From: Anaerofustis stercorihominis
GTDB taxonomy: Bacteria; Bacillota; Clostridia; Eubacteriales; Anaerofustaceae
Length of the DNA: 64,000 nucleotides
Reading direction: 5' to 3'
NCBI RefSeq assembly: GCF_024623185.1
Contig: NZ_JANJZK010000013.1
Location: forward strand, 1-64,000
In this document: positions 63,628 to 64,000 of the stretch, in pieces
How positions within the stretch are numbered: position 1 is the first letter of the stretch
How the letters are laid out: each line of letters begins with the position of its first letter
Translations under genes and position numbers: made by a program
The notes under the pieces: generated by a model
Databases searched by the model: none
What the model saw: the letters and a program-made list of their open reading frames with translations, nothing else
Told to the model about the DNA's origin: nothing

Positions 63628-64000
63628 ATGGCATTTAGAAATAATAATTTTGAAGCAACACCTTTAACAAATGTAAAACAAATTGAAACGGAAGAAAAAA
63701 CATTGCTTCCGAAACAAAAAAAAGAAACTAACACTACTAATGAGACTAAGTCCAGAACAAGAAGAAATACTAACCAAAGAAGGAAACCAAGACCGGTCAA
63801 AAAAGACGATAATAAGAAGACAAATAACAATCAGCCGGCTAAAAAATTAAAAGTCATCCCACTGGGAGGACTTGGCGAAATCGGTAAGAACCTTACGGTT
63901 TTTGAAACCGAAGACGATATCGTTATAGTTGACTGCGGTCTTAAATTCCCCGATGAAGATATGTACGGTATCGATATAGTAATACCTGAATTTACGTATC
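63628..64000 (+). CDS. rnj: Ribonuclease J, N-terminal part (runs off the window)
   Basis: The frame is open from ATG 63628 to the window end (124 codons). Residues ~1-72 are a basic, low-complexity extension rich in K, R, N, T and Q. Then [20 protein letters not shown] and [20 protein letters not shown] match the start of the metallo-beta-lactamase domain of RNase J. The HxHxDH site lies beyond the window. RNase J matures and degrades RNA; the extension may bind RNA or partners. Confidence 0.92.
   Translation, partial: MAFRNNNFEATPLTNVKQIETEEKTLLPKQKKETNTTNETKSRTRRNTNQRRKPRPVKKDDNKKTNNNQPAKKLKVIPLGGLGEIGKNLTVFETEDDIVIVDCGLKFPDEDMYGIDIVIPEFTY

Overview
The window is AT-rich chromosomal DNA from an anaerobic, low-GC Firmicute, most likely a member of Clostridia. 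Support comes from consensus SD sequences, frequent TTG starts, pyruvate formate-lyase, an IreB–RuvX–RNase J block, a K+-dependent membrane pyrophosphatase, a GGGtGRT/NifU-like pair and an ECF-type riboflavin transporter behind an FMN riboswitch. The species cannot be named from the sequence. No rRNA, tRNA, CRISPR array or insertion sequence was seen.

Layout. 0.2-3.5 kb: arginine operon argJ-argB-argD behind a run of four hairpins. 3.7-7.7 kb: a long ZapA, then pflB-pflA on the minus strand. 7.9-9.9 kb: two intact phage-head genes (scaffold and major capsid) with no other phage gene nearby. 9.9-14.1 kb: a BspA-type leucine-rich surface protein, an autoregulated GntR/ABC-2 operon and a broken membrane gene. 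14.2-27 kb: DUF1015-serC, the glycolytic genes gap-pgk-tpiA-gpmI and eno, and between them five tandem DUF5684-like membrane genes and a methyltransferase. 27.1-35.3 kb: a PP-loop ATPase, the FMN riboswitch with ribU and a flavin/ferredoxin fusion, MATE, an HTH protein fused to a degenerate desulfoferrodoxin, and small accessory genes around a hairpin-rich spacer. 35.7-38.3 kb: iron/Fe-S genes (GGGtGRT, NifU-like scaffold, DtxR-type regulator, FeoB-associated Cys-rich peptide). 38.3-47.4 kb: two large surface proteins flanking secG and hppA. 47.4-57.3 kb: a glycosylation island. 57.4-64 kb: M24 peptidase, cation antiporter, alaS-ireB-ruvX-DUF1292-rnj.

The most unusual region is the 47.8-57.3 kb island. 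Its parts match a Gtr-type three-component system: GT2 lipid-sugar synthase, GtrA flippase and large multi-spanning transferases. It has three diverged ~700-residue membrane transferase-like proteins but two base-for-base identical 1,319-bp modules (tail of the large gene + GT2 + DUF2304). Upstream of both operons a ~117-bp segment is bounded by inverted 18-bp repeats of one shared consensus, CAAAAACTGTACTTTTTG. This could be an invertible promoter or a looping operator pair. Together with the two secreted surface proteins next door, it suggests variable surface glycosylation.

The second unusual unit is the orphan scaffold-capsid pair. It has its own strong ribosome binding site and terminator and no reading-frame damage, so a retained capsid-like compartment is possible, though a prophage remnant is not excluded.
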